Shown here: positions 45,946-55,193 of the stretch, one piece after another
Position numbering within the stretch: the first letter of the stretch is position 1
How the letters are laid out: each line of letters begins with the position of its first letter
Source of the DNA: a bacterium SCSIO 12844
Lineage (GTDB): Bacteria > Pseudomonadota > Gammaproteobacteria > Francisellales > Francisellaceae
Length of the DNA: 64,000 bases
Direction of reading: 5' to 3'
Assembly (NCBI GenBank): GCA_024397935.1
Contig: CP073743.1
Coordinates: 1,426,001 to 1,490,000, forward strand
Notes under the pieces: model-generated
Seen by the model: only the letters and a program-made list of their open reading frames with translations
Databases searched by the model: none
Told to the model about the DNA's origin: nothing
Translations under genes and position numbers: made by a program

Positions 45946-46517
45946 AAGCATTTTCAAAAGTTACAAGTAGAGCAATTCCAATGTGGTTAAGTGATGTTGA
46001 TACCGACATGATAATTCCAGCTCAATACTTAACGCAAATAACAAAAAGTGGTTATGGTGAGTATTTATTTGCCCGCTTAAAAGAGAAAGAAGGTTTTGTT
46101 TTTAATCAATCTTGTTATAAAGGTGCGAAAATTTTATTATCAGGCGCTAATTTTGGCTGTGGTTCATCAAGGGAGCATGCAGTATGGGCATTACAACAGG
46201 CAGGAATTAAAGTGATTATTGCTCCTTCATTTTCTGATATCTTTTTTAATAATGCAGCTAAAAATGGCTTATTATTAGTTGAACTTGATAGTAAATCTAT
46301 TGAGTCATTTGTAATACAGGCAGAGAAGGATAACTTAGAAATAACAGTCAATTTAGAAAATTTAGAAGTGATTGTTGATGGTAAAGTTTATCCATTTCAA
46401 TATGATCCATTTCGTCGTGAATGTTTATTAAAGGGTCAAGGTGATTTGGAATACTTACTAGCACAAGAATCATGTATATCAAATTATGAAAATAATAAAC
46501 AAAAGGTAGTAATTTAA
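45942..46517 (+). CDS. leuD: 3-isopropylmalate dehydratase, small subunit
   Basis: A 191-residue aconitase swivel-domain protein. The characteristic NFGCGSSREHAVWAL motif and the DVDTDMIIPAQYL start are present. It pairs with LeuC. Its ATG overlaps the stop of leuC (ATGA), and its own stop overlaps the ATG of leuB (TAATG), so the last three genes of the operon are translationally coupled. Length is normal for the family. Confidence 0.96.
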   Translation: MKAFSKVTSRAIPMWLSDVDTDMIIPAQYLTQITKSGYGEYLFARLKEKEGFVFNQSCYKGAKILLSGANFGCGSSREHAVWALQQAGIKVIIAPSFSDIFFNNAAKNGLLLVELDSKSIESFVIQAEKDNLEITVNLENLEVIVDGKVYPFQYDPFRRECLLKGQGDLEYLLAQESCISNYENNKQKVVI

Positions 46518-47656
46518 TGGATAAAAAAATTGCGATATTAGCTGGTGACGGTATTGGACCAGAAGTAATGACATCTGCTATAGAAGTATTAAAAGCAATT
46601 GAAAAAAAATATAATCATCAATTTATTTATGAAGAAGGATTAATTGGTGGTAGTGCATATGATCAGTATCAAAACCACTGTCCAGAAGAGACTATAAATA
46701 TTTGTAAAAATGCCGATGCGATCTTATTTGGTTCAGTTGGTGGGCCTGTAGATGCTCAGCATATTACAAAATGGAAAAACTGTGAAGCTAATAGTATTCT
46801 TGCATTGAGAAAGCATTTTAAGTTTGCTATTAATATTCGCCCCATCCAGATTTTTTCTGCACTTAAAGAAAATAGCCCATTAAGTGAAAACGCTATTGGT
46901 GATGATGTTAATATTGAAATTTTTAGAGAGCTATCAGCAGATATCTATTTTGGTGAGCACAAGCGGTTTGTTAATAATCAAGGTATCCGCTGTGCAACAG
47001 ATGTTGCAGAGTATGATGAAAATACAATAAGAACTATTGTAAAAGCAGCATTTAGCCGCGCACAAGTAAGAAAGAAAAAATTAACCTCAGTTGATAAGGC
47101 TAATGTATTGGATACTTCTCGCCTTTGGCGTGAAATCGTTATAGAAGAAGCAGTAAATTATCCAGATATTACAGTTAATCATATGTATGTTGATAACTGT
47201 GCAATGCAAATGGTATTAAATCCACGCCAATTTGATGTGATGGTTACAAGTAATTTATTTGGTGATATTTTATCTGATTTAGGTTCGGTATTACCTGGTT
47301 CAATTGGTCTTGTGCCTTCAGTTAGTTTAAATGATGATGGTTTTGGTCTATATGAGCCATCCGGTGGCTCAGCCTATGATTTAATGGGCCAAAATATTGC
47401 CAACCCAACAGCACAGATTTTATCTGCAAGTTTAATGCTTGCTTATTCATTTGGCCTGTTTGATGAAGCGAATAATATTAATTTTGCAATTGAGCATGTA
47501 TTTGAGCAGGGTTATAAAACAGCAGATGTTAATCGTAACTCTCAAAAGAAAGCAATATCAACAACTGAATTTACACAAAAAGTGGTTGCTGAGATCCTTA
47601 ATGACTCTGATGAAATGATTAATAGTGATAATAAATCAGGCGCTATTAGTGTTTAG
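46517..47656 (+). CDS. leuB: 3-isopropylmalate dehydrogenase
   Basis: A 379-residue IMDH of the isocitrate/isopropylmalate dehydrogenase family. It opens KIAILAGDGIGPEVM, and later has VDNCAMQMVLNPRQFDVMVT followed by GDILSDLGSVLPGSIGL, the metal-substrate site. It oxidises 3-isopropylmalate with NAD. It is slightly longer than E. coli LeuB (363) because of a C-terminal extension of about 20 polar residues. It ends the leucine operon; ilv genes are not in the window. Confidence 0.95.
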   Translation: MDKKIAILAGDGIGPEVMTSAIEVLKAIEKKYNHQFIYEEGLIGGSAYDQYQNHCPEETINICKNADAILFGSVGGPVDAQHITKWKNCEANSILALRKHFKFAINIRPIQIFSALKENSPLSENAIGDDVNIEIFRELSADIYFGEHKRFVNNQGIRCATDVAEYDENTIRTIVKAAFSRAQVRKKKLTSVDKANVLDTSRLWREIVIEEAVNYPDITVNHMYVDNCAMQMVLNPRQFDVMVTSNLFGDILSDLGSVLPGSIGLVPSVSLNDDGFGLYEPSGGSAYDLMGQNIANPTAQILSASLMLAYSFGLFDEANNINFAIEHVFEQGYKTADVNRNSQKKAISTTEFTQKVVAEILNDSDEMINSDNKSGAISV

Positions 47657-47705
47657 AGTTTATGATATATCCAAAGGTACAATAAATTGCGTCTTTACAT
47701 AAAGA

Positions 47706-48248
47706 TTATAATTCTTTTGTATTGACTTGTTGAACGTTGACAACGCAACCTACCAGTCTTTCAGCAAGTTTTTCAACTAAGCTGTCTGTCGATTCAATGG
47801 TTTTATGGGTATAGGCATCAAATGGATATTTTGATTCTTTACCGTCAATTGTGACATAAATATCACCTAATAATTCCCAGCGATTTAAAACAAAACTATG
47901 ATTTAATGCATCAAATTTTACTGAGATAACTGGTAAATCTTTAGCTTGTTCAATACTTGTGACTTTAGTAACTTTAAGATTATCTTTTTTAAATGCAGCT
48001 TCCAATGATTGATAGAAGAGGTTACGATATTTTTTAGCTAATGGCTTCTTAGTATCTTGATCTTTCATGCTCATATTATCTGGAACAATTAATGCGTATT
48101 GACTATAAGTTAATTGTGGGCAGTGTTTAAACTCAACATCAGTTGGTCTTAATTGACCACCAACTTTACGAGCAGCAGTAACACATCCAGTAACAGATGC
48201 TATACATAATGAAATTGCTGCATACTTTATAATAGTCTTATAATTCAT
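47706..48248 (-). CDS. Predicted lipoprotein, unknown
   Basis: A 180-residue protein with a lipoprotein signal: a basic start, a hydrophobic core (AAISLCIASVTG) and lipobox V-T-G-C22. The mature part has a DUF3313-like look (a conserved SxYxxxFxQSLExAFxxxN-like helix and an ISVKFDALNH strand) but cannot be named with confidence. It probably sits at the outer membrane, facing the periplasm. It is convergent with leuB and upstream, on the same strand, of nothing obviously related. Confidence 0.75.
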   Translation of the reverse strand: MNYKTIIKYAAISLCIASVTGCVTAARKVGGQLRPTDVEFKHCPQLTYSQYALIVPDNMSMKDQDTKKPLAKKYRNLFYQSLEAAFKKDNLKVTKVTSIEQAKDLPVISVKFDALNHSFVLNRWELLGDIYVTIDGKESKYPFDAYTHKTIESTDSLVEKLAERLVGCVVNVQQVNTKEL

Positions 48249-48336
48249 AAAATTTCCTTTGCTTATAAAGATAAATTGTTATGCTTCAATTTTTAATATA
48301 ATCAAATGCTAAAGTCAATTGTACTACATGCTATGA

Positions 48337-49566
48337 TTAATTAGGTTGATCTCGTAAATGATATTTTTTTAAGCCAAGCCAAATAGGTATGATCGTAATA
48401 AGAGAAAATAAAGCAATTAAATAAAACCATTGATCAGCTGGTAGTTTAAAAGTGGTATCTGACACAAATAAGGTGGCATAAATAAAAAATACCCCTAAGC
48501 CACTTAAACCATTAAAAAAGCCTTCTGCTTTACCTTGTAATTGAATATCTGTATTTTTTTGCGCTAATGTGACAACTAGTGCCCAGGATGAAAGCATAAT
48601 ACCTACTAGAAAATATAAACCAAAAGCTGCCCAAACAGAGCGATTAAGTGCCATTAAAGTAAATAATATAATACACATAATGAGTGCAAAAATAGCAATT
48701 TTTGCCTCACCATAACGACCAGCATAGGCAGGCAATACAAGATTGCCAACAATAAACCCAGCTGAAAAGCCAATTTCAATAATACCAAATTCTAGTGATG
48801 AAGCATGAAGAACATTTTTCACATACGGTGCAATAAATGTTGGTGTTGTCATAAAAATCGCAGTCATTAGTACTTGAGCACCAAAAAAGTACCATAGAAA
48901 TTTTCTGGTGTTTAAATGCTTAACAACTGCAACCCAACTGGCAAAAAACCGTTCACGGTGTTGTGCTTGGGTATGCTTTAATGATTTTACAAGTATTAGA
49001 AATGTTATTGTAAAAAGCATTAATATAAGTACGAGCATCATAATCTGAGTGAAGTGTAACCATGCAATAATTAAGCCACCACTGCCCATGCCAATAATCA
49101 TGCCAAATTCAAATACAGTATCTAAGGTGCTATTAGCATATAAAAGTTTGCTATCATCATTTAAAATCTCACGCATAAGAACAATATTAGAAGGCCAACT
49201 TAACCCGTAAAGAATACCCCACCCAAGTGTAAATAGATAAACAGAGGTTAAATTATTCATGCCGCCTGGAAGTAATAGAAATATAATTAATAATAAAATA
49301 ACGGTACTATCACAGGCAATCAGTAATTTCTTTTTTGGAAATCGATCAGCTAAATAACCACCAATTGGGCCTAGTAGAGGTCCCGGTAACCACCAGGTTG
49401 CCATCAGTGTTACAATTGCTGTGATTGAGTTATGAATAGTCAGAATATGCCAACTTAAGGATACATAGATAATGCCAATGCTTAAAGCATTAAACAACGT
49501 CATTAAAATAATATAATTAAATGAAGGGTTTTTAAATAAATCTAATCGTTTTTTTAGGTAACTCAT
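48337..49566 (-). CDS. MFS transporter
   Basis: A 409-residue protein with 12 predicted membrane helices. It has the MFS loop signature GGYLADRFPKKKLL after helix 2, and GRYGEAKIA at the equivalent place in the second half. The pattern is that of the EntS/MFS-3 group of exporters, but the substrate cannot be inferred. It may export a small molecule or drug. It lies between a lipoprotein and a small membrane-protein gene on the same strand with gaps of 88 and 118 bases. Confidence 0.88.
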   Translation of the reverse strand: MSYLKKRLDLFKNPSFNYIILMTLFNALSIGIIYVSLSWHILTIHNSITAIVTLMATWWLPGPLLGPIGGYLADRFPKKKLLIACDSTVILLLIIFLLLPGGMNNLTSVYLFTLGWGILYGLSWPSNIVLMREILNDDSKLLYANSTLDTVFEFGMIIGMGSGGLIIAWLHFTQIMMLVLILMLFTITFLILVKSLKHTQAQHRERFFASWVAVVKHLNTRKFLWYFFGAQVLMTAIFMTTPTFIAPYVKNVLHASSLEFGIIEIGFSAGFIVGNLVLPAYAGRYGEAKIAIFALIMCIILFTLMALNRSVWAAFGLYFLVGIMLSSWALVVTLAQKNTDIQLQGKAEGFFNGLSGLGVFFIYATLFVSDTTFKLPADQWFYLIALFSLITIIPIWLGLKKYHLRDQPN

Positions 49567-49684
49567 ATTGTCTAATTAAGTGTTATTTGGTATTAGTTAA
49601 TGTTTAGTTAAAAAATAATATAATAGTTAAATAATGATCATATCAGTTCAGATAATTAAAAGATAGCTTTACAGATATAGTTGC

Positions 49685-50119
49685 TTATTGATTGGTTGTT
49701 TGTTCATACCAATTATTGATATGCGTTTGAAATAATAAAAAGATAGCGGTGATATTTAATATCATCTGAATTAAAGGTAAGATCAAATGAAGGGGGTGAT
49801 TTAAAAGGTGATCTAAACTAATTAAAAAAATAATAAACCAGATAAAAAATAAACTAACATAAAGAACACGTGCCCAGTGTTTGCCTATACTAATTGAATA
49901 GATAATATAAAAATAAATAAAATACATAATTACCATGGCAATCCAAAAGGATAATAAGATGCCGTGATGTTCTGCTTTGGGTATATTCTCTAGTAAGTAC
50001 TCAGTTTCAGGTACAATTAACGTACTAATTACAGAAATAATTAATGTTAAATAAAGTAGTTTAGTAGCAACAATAACTTCAGTAGGCTTTTTAATTTTTT
50101 TAGCAACCATGTATAACAC
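49685..50119 (-). CDS. Small membrane protein, unknown
   Basis: Not recognised. A 144-residue protein with four hydrophobic segments (about residues 20-38, 52-76, 82-100, 112-130), reminiscent of four-helix inner-membrane proteins of unknown function. It is preceded by a 106-base AT-rich gap. No catalytic motif is visible. Confidence 0.75.
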   Translation of the reverse strand: MLYMVAKKIKKPTEVIVATKLLYLTLIISVISTLIVPETEYLLENIPKAEHHGILLSFWIAMVIMYFIYFYIIYSISIGKHWARVLYVSLFFIWFIIFLISLDHLLNHPLHLILPLIQMILNITAIFLLFQTHINNWYEQTTNQ

Positions 50120-50225
50120 CCCATTTAATTTTCATCTAAGAAAATTCATAACAGTAAACTTTTTAAAAGTACTATATATAGCTTAGTAATTATTAGACTA
50201 ATAATCAAATATTTAAGTTATGAAA

Positions 50226-50978
50226 TTATCTTTTTTGTATATACATTTCAATAAGGTCTTTAACAACTTCACCAGCCATAGTTAAACCAAATAGTGCGGG
50301 CATATAGCTAATAGTTCCATTAACAGCACGAGCACGACCTTCACCAGCTACAGGCTCTGGAGGTAGAGGTGAAATTGGAACTTCATCAGAGAAGACTGCT
50401 TTTATGCCTTTTTTAACACCTTGACGTTTTAAGCGAATACGCATAAGCCGAGCTAATTTACAAACGGAAGTTTTATAAACATCTTTAATTTGAACACGAG
50501 TTGGGTCAATCTTACCACCAGCACCCATACTCGAGATAACACGATACCCCTTTTCATGTGCAGTACGAACATAAGCGACTTTGCAGGTTAAACTATCAAT
50601 TGCATCTAATACATAATCAAACGGTTCACTAAAGATTTCATCCATATTATCTTTTCTAATAAAGTCTGCGACTACGTCTACTTGGCAGTTTGGGTTAATA
50701 TCTTTAATTCTCTCTGCCATAACATTAACTTTTTTCTGATCAATGGTTGATTCTAAAGCGACTAATTGACGGTTTAAATTAGAAGCGGAAACGACATCTG
50801 CATCAATTAATTTAATATAACCAACACCTGCACGAGCGAGTGCTTCAGCAGCAAATGAGCCAACACCACCAACGCCAGCTAATAAAATACGACTTTTATT
50901 TAACTTTTCAATGCCATCATCGTTGATTAGTATTGATGTTCTTTCAAACAAGCCTTGATGTTTCACTAGATTACTCAC
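50226..50978 (-). CDS. tcdA: tRNA threonylcarbamoyladenosine dehydratase
   Basis: The 250-residue form starting at GTG 50978 fits E. coli TcdA best. The frame extends 21 residues further, but that part runs into the upstream TatD gene and reads as a hydrophobic leader. The GTG lies one base after that gene's stop, so the two are coupled. The E1-like core has ILLAGVGGVGSFAAEALARAG (ATP site), LIDADVVSASNLNRQL and DYVLDAIDSLTCK. It cyclises t6A37 to ct6A in tRNAs decoding ANN codons. Confidence 0.92.
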   Translation of the reverse strand: MSNLVKHQGLFERTSILINDDGIEKLNKSRILLAGVGGVGSFAAEALARAGVGYIKLIDADVVSASNLNRQLVALESTIDQKKVNVMAERIKDINPNCQVDVVADFIRKDNMDEIFSEPFDYVLDAIDSLTCKVAYVRTAHEKGYRVISSMGAGGKIDPTRVQIKDVYKTSVCKLARLMRIRLKRQGVKKGIKAVFSDEVPISPLPPEPVAGEGRARAVNGTISYMPALFGLTMAGEVVKDLIEMYIQKR

Positions 50979-50979
50979 T

Positions 50980-51729
50980 TTAATCAAAAAATAGGCAGCT
51001 ATTATGCCATAAATTATATTTAATCTCCAACTTAGATTCATTTCTATTTTGACAAAGAAGATCGAAAATTATCAGTATTGAAAGTGGCGTATTTCGGTTG
51101 TTTTTATAATTATATGGTAGCATGTCGGGGCTATCTGTTTCTAAAACAAAACTTGATAAAGGTAGTGTGTTTATAATCTTTGTTAATTTGTTTTTAGGAT
51201 ACGTTAATATACTACCAATGCCTAATTTAAATCCTAAATCAATATATGTTTTTGCAATTTCAATAGAACCATTAAATGCATGGATGATTCCACCTAAAGT
51301 AAAATTTAGAGATTTAATTTGATGAATTACTTCTGAGTGGGCTTTAACTGAGTGAATAATGACAGGGAGGTTTAATTTTTTAGCAATACTTAATTGCTCA
51401 CTAAAGTAGAATAGTTGTTCTTCAAATTGGTTAATACGTTTATCTAAGCCAATTTCACCTAAAAGCTTAATTTTATTTTTGCTTAGTTGAGTTTCTAATT
51501 CGTTTAAGTCACTTGGGTGATGTTCTTTAATAAAACAGGGGTGCATACCAAGCACTGGAATAATATTATTATATTCTTTAGATAATGCTAATACATTGTG
51601 CCAATTATTTTTTGATACACTGGGATTAATGAAGTGTGTAATATCATTTTCTTTTGCTTGATTAATAAGTTTATCACGGTCGTGATTAAATATATCAAAG
51701 TCTAAGTGGCAATGGGTGTCAATAAACAT
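50980..51729 (-). CDS. TatD-family hydrolase (second copy)
   Basis: A 249-residue TatD-family protein beginning MFIDTHCHLDFD (H6, H8). GEIGLDKR, PVIIHSVKAH, GGIIHAFNGS and LETDSPDMLP supply the remaining metal-site landmarks. It is a paralogue of the 7869-8633 protein with clear divergence and may be a YjjV-type member. Its stop codon is one base from the tcdA start, so the two are co-translated. Confidence 0.88.
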   Translation of the reverse strand: MFIDTHCHLDFDIFNHDRDKLINQAKENDITHFINPSVSKNNWHNVLALSKEYNNIIPVLGMHPCFIKEHHPSDLNELETQLSKNKIKLLGEIGLDKRINQFEEQLFYFSEQLSIAKKLNLPVIIHSVKAHSEVIHQIKSLNFTLGGIIHAFNGSIEIAKTYIDLGFKLGIGSILTYPKNKLTKIINTLPLSSFVLETDSPDMLPYNYKNNRNTPLSILIIFDLLCQNRNESKLEIKYNLWHNSCLFFD

Positions 51730-51995
51730 TAAATAAAACCTAACTTGTTATGTACTAAAAGAACTTATATTTATGCGTGTTTAAAGTCAAGATGATCAAT
51801 TTGTCCATTAATTTCAGTTGGAGGGTAAATTAAATATATTTCAAATATTTAAAATATAATGAATTGAATATTCAATGGTTTAGTTATAATTTACTACTGT
51901 TTGTGTAACTTTTTTAATTAATTCTTGATTAAATTATTAGCTATACTTTGATAGTTTGAAGCAAAATTAACTGAAAAAATTTAAAAGATTTGCTT

Positions 51996-53069
51996 ATGAA
52001 TGAAGAGTTAATTGGTTTTATTAGAACTGGTGATTTAGATGAAGTTAAAGACTTGTTAAGTGGACAGTCAATTAATTTTAATATTAATGGCCAGACACCT
52101 CTACATTTAGCGGTTATGTTTAATCAATTAGAAATAATCAATTATTTATTAGATCATGATGCTGATATTAATGCTAGAGATCGTTATGACAATACAGCAT
52201 TATTTTATGCAGTTTTAAATGGTCATTTAAGTATTGTTGAACAGCTGTTATGGCGTGGTGCTGAGGTTAATACAATTAATCAAGACGGTGATACACCATT
52301 ACATGAAGCAAGTGAAGAAAGTGAATATATAATTATAGAGGCATTACTAAAGTATGGAGCTGATATAAGTATCAAAAATGCTGATGGTCATACAGCAGAT
52401 CAGCTAACAGATTACTTTGATATTAGACAAGATGAAATTAATTCTGAATTATTAATTGCCGCTGAAAGTGGCCAAACTGATAAGGTCAAATATCTTATTG
52501 CCAATAAAGCAGATGTTGATGCCGAAGATAATTATGCTCAAACAGCTTTACACTGGGCATGTTATAACGGGCATTTAGAGGTTGTTAAGATTTTGCTTGC
52601 TTGTGGAGCAGATGTTAATTCTGTAGACATAAATAATAATACACCGCTACATTGCGCAGTTATTAATGATCATAAAGAAATAGTCAAGCTATTACTAGCT
52701 AATAATGCAATGATCAATATTGCTAATGATGATGAAAAAATACCACGTAGTATTGCAATAGAAGAAGGATTTGATGAGATAGCTGGATTAATTACAAATC
52801 GACAAGATGAATTAAATAGGGCTTTATCAGAAGCATCTAAAAATGGTGATTTTAACATGGTAAGTCGTCTTTTACGCTATGAAGGTGCTGATCCTTTTTT
52901 AAAGGTTGAAGGGTTGATAGCAAGAGAATATGCAGAGAAAAGTGGGCATGGTAAGGTTGTTGAATTGATTAATAACTATACTGATATTGGATTAAATAAG
53001 TTCATCTTTTTGGAGTATGAGCCTAATGCTAAAGAAGAGTTATCAATGAGCTTAAGTGGTAGTGACTAG
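51996..53069 (+). CDS. Ankyrin-repeat protein
   Basis: A 357-residue protein, nearly all ankyrin repeats (about nine). Well-formed copies carry NGQTPLHLAV, DNTALFYAVL, GDTPLHEASE, AQTALHWACY and NNTPLHCAV cores followed by helix pairs. Two internal blocks each begin with a similar R-Q-D-E-(I/L)-N element (near residues 148 and 269), hinting at an internal duplication. There is no signal peptide or membrane segment. ATG 51996 is preferred over an upstream TTG. Ankyrin proteins of this kind bind host proteins in intracellular bacteria, but a domestic role is also possible. Confidence 0.88.
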   Translation: MNEELIGFIRTGDLDEVKDLLSGQSINFNINGQTPLHLAVMFNQLEIINYLLDHDADINARDRYDNTALFYAVLNGHLSIVEQLLWRGAEVNTINQDGDTPLHEASEESEYIIIEALLKYGADISIKNADGHTADQLTDYFDIRQDEINSELLIAAESGQTDKVKYLIANKADVDAEDNYAQTALHWACYNGHLEVVKILLACGADVNSVDINNNTPLHCAVINDHKEIVKLLLANNAMINIANDDEKIPRSIAIEEGFDEIAGLITNRQDELNRALSEASKNGDFNMVSRLLRYEGADPFLKVEGLIAREYAEKSGHGKVVELINNYTDIGLNKFIFLEYEPNAKEELSMSLSGSD

Positions 53070-53316
53070 GATCTATAGTAGACTTTAAACTTGATAAGTA
53101 TGATATTTATAACTTTTATAAAATTACTTACTTAATTTTAAGCAGGAAAGCTTTAATACCCATGGGGTAGTTCTAAGAAATTAAGTGCATCTTGCTTAGT
53201 ATCTCTTGCTGCACTATTTTACCTACATTGGTTCTATATTTATATATTCTATTAGGATGTATAGTAACGCTTTTATGTAATACATATTGTAAAATTAATA
53301 TATAATTTCAGATGCT

Positions 53317-54579
53317 TTAAACACTCCGTTTTGCACCTTTAGGTCGCCATGCAGGTGAAATAACAGCAATCATATTTGCTTTTTTAGATTGTAATTCTGT
53401 TGCGGATATAACTGATCCTTTGCCAAAACGGTTATTGATTTGATCTTTGATTTCATCAATTTTAATTTGTTGTCTATTATCTTTTTTGTTATCACCTTCA
53501 GTTGCCGAAAATAATTCAAGCTGTCTCGATGGTTTTTCAAGTGTAAGTGCATTAATTGCAAGATAGTATAATGGCTGACCATGCCAATATTGATCTAAAA
53601 AGTTAGTCGCAATTGCTGTAAGTGTTTTTGAATCATTTAATGGTTTACTGACTTTAATTTTTTCTTTTATACGGCCTAAGTCTGATTTAAAGCTAATAGA
53701 GTATATTTGGCATAGTAAATGATGTTTTCTTAGCCTTGAAGCGAGTCGTTGAGCTAAATTAACTAAAACGCCATAAATTAGATATTTATCACACGTTGCA
53801 GGTGGTAAAATTTTACTATGTCCCATTGACTTTGGCTCATCATATTCATTTGACTGCACAGGAAATGGATCGTGACCTAAACAAGTCATATATAATCGAC
53901 GACCAATATCACCAAACCTTGATGCTAGAATAGCTTGAGGAAATCTTTGCATATCTTGACAATGGATAACTCCTCTGTCATTTAAATACTTAGTAATATG
54001 CTTACCAATACCACAAATATCTTTTACAGGCGTTAATGCCATAGCTTGTTTAATATCTGATGGTTCAATGATCGTTGTATTGCCTTTATTTAATTTGGCG
54101 CAAAACTTAGCCGTTAGTTTGCCTTCTGAAATGCCAATACTACATCTTAAGCCTCCACTTGCTTTAAAAATTGTTTTTCTAATAAGTGTTGCTAGATGTT
54201 CAATAGAATTATGTAAATGTAATATGGGTTTTAAATCAAGAAAGGCTTCATCAATTGAAAATACTTCAACTATTGGCGTAATGCTATACAGTGATGACAT
54301 GATATTTATAGAAATCTTTGCATATCTTTCTGGTCTTGAAGCTCTACGTATTAAATAAGGGCAAACAGTCAATGCATCCTTTAGTTTCCAACCAGTTTTA
54401 ATGCCATATTTGCGTGCTTCATAGCTGCTGGTAATAATTGTGCTACCAACTTCACCATTTGTCACAACAATAGGCTGGCCATGTAGATAAGGAAAGTCTA
54501 ACTGTTCAACAGAAGCAAAAAAACTTTGCATATCAATATGAGCCACACATGTTGGCCATTCTTCCAAAAATAATTTCAT
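53317..54579 (-). CDS. dinB: DNA polymerase IV (Y-family, DinB)
   Basis: A 420-residue Y-family polymerase. The catalytic acids are D16 in AHIDMQSFFAS and D110-E111 in VFSIDEAFLDL. The GISEGKLTAKFCAKL and DICGIGKHITKYL (HhH) segments and a C-terminal little-finger region are present. It copies across damaged template and is usually SOS-induced. It is divergent from the SRAP-like gene at 54749, a combination that makes sense for DNA-damage handling. No LexA-box was confidently recognised. Confidence 0.9.
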   Translation of the reverse strand: MKLFLEEWPTCVAHIDMQSFFASVEQLDFPYLHGQPIVVTNGEVGSTIITSSYEARKYGIKTGWKLKDALTVCPYLIRRASRPERYAKISINIMSSLYSITPIVEVFSIDEAFLDLKPILHLHNSIEHLATLIRKTIFKASGGLRCSIGISEGKLTAKFCAKLNKGNTTIIEPSDIKQAMALTPVKDICGIGKHITKYLNDRGVIHCQDMQRFPQAILASRFGDIGRRLYMTCLGHDPFPVQSNEYDEPKSMGHSKILPPATCDKYLIYGVLVNLAQRLASRLRKHHLLCQIYSISFKSDLGRIKEKIKVSKPLNDSKTLTAIATNFLDQYWHGQPLYYLAINALTLEKPSRQLELFSATEGDNKKDNRQQIKIDEIKDQINNRFGKGSVISATELQSKKANMIAVISPAWRPKGAKRSV

Positions 54580-54748
54580 AATCTAGTTATAAATTTCACT
54601 TGAGTAAACTTTTTGTAAATCTTAATATTAACTATAATTGCAAAATTGTAAAAAATAAAATGAAAAACGTAGCACAAAATATAATAAATTTATTATGTAA
54701 TATGCAAAGTAAAGAAAATCAATTAGTTATAAATATAGAAGTTAGTGT

Positions 54749-55168
54749 ATGTGTGATGGTGTAATTTATCAGTTTAGAAATAAGCATATTAAAACTTATT
54801 TTTCAAAGCCTAAAAGTACACTACTAGTTTTATTAGATAATGGTGAAATAGAGCAACATACTTGGGGGCGTAGGAAAGGGCAATCAGGGTTTTTACCATT
54901 GGGTGGCTGGGCAAGAAAAACATCGTTAGATAAAGGTATTTGGAATCAGTGGTTTCCAAAATTTGTACCTTTATTAATCAATGAGTTTATGGAGAAAGAT
55001 AAAAATTATAATAGTCACTGGTTTTCAGTCATTAAAGGAAAATATATCCAAGGTGTTCTTCTAAGATGTGAGTCTGAAACACGTGTTTATGTTGTAACCA
55101 TTGAACCACCAGAAGAGGCTATACATAATCGATGGCCTTTAATTAAGAATTTTGAAACTGTATGTTAG
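54749..55168 (+). CDS. Divergent SRAP (YedK/HMCES)-like protein
   Basis: A 139-residue protein that starts M-C2, the catalytic-Cys position of SRAP proteins, which crosslink to abasic sites. Later elements also line up: a WARKTS in place of NARxET, then FVPLLINEFMEKDK as the RCxxPxxGFYEW-like Glu region, and IHNRWPLI in place of IHdRMPv (active His). It is much shorter than YedK (about 222 residues), and the Asn of NAR is replaced. It is divergent from dinB, which supports an SOS role. If real, it is a minimal or degenerate SRAP. Confidence 0.6.
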   Translation: MCDGVIYQFRNKHIKTYFSKPKSTLLVLLDNGEIEQHTWGRRKGQSGFLPLGGWARKTSLDKGIWNQWFPKFVPLLINEFMEKDKNYNSHWFSVIKGKYIQGVLLRCESETRVYVVTIEPPEEAIHNRWPLIKNFETVC

Positions 55169-55193
55169 AGAAGATAATGCGTAGTTTGAATAG

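Noticed and set aside
50979..51041. Longer N-terminus for tcdA
   Set aside because: It overlaps the upstream TatD-family gene and gives a hydrophobic leader that TcdA proteins do not have. GTG 50978 directly after the TatD stop fits better.
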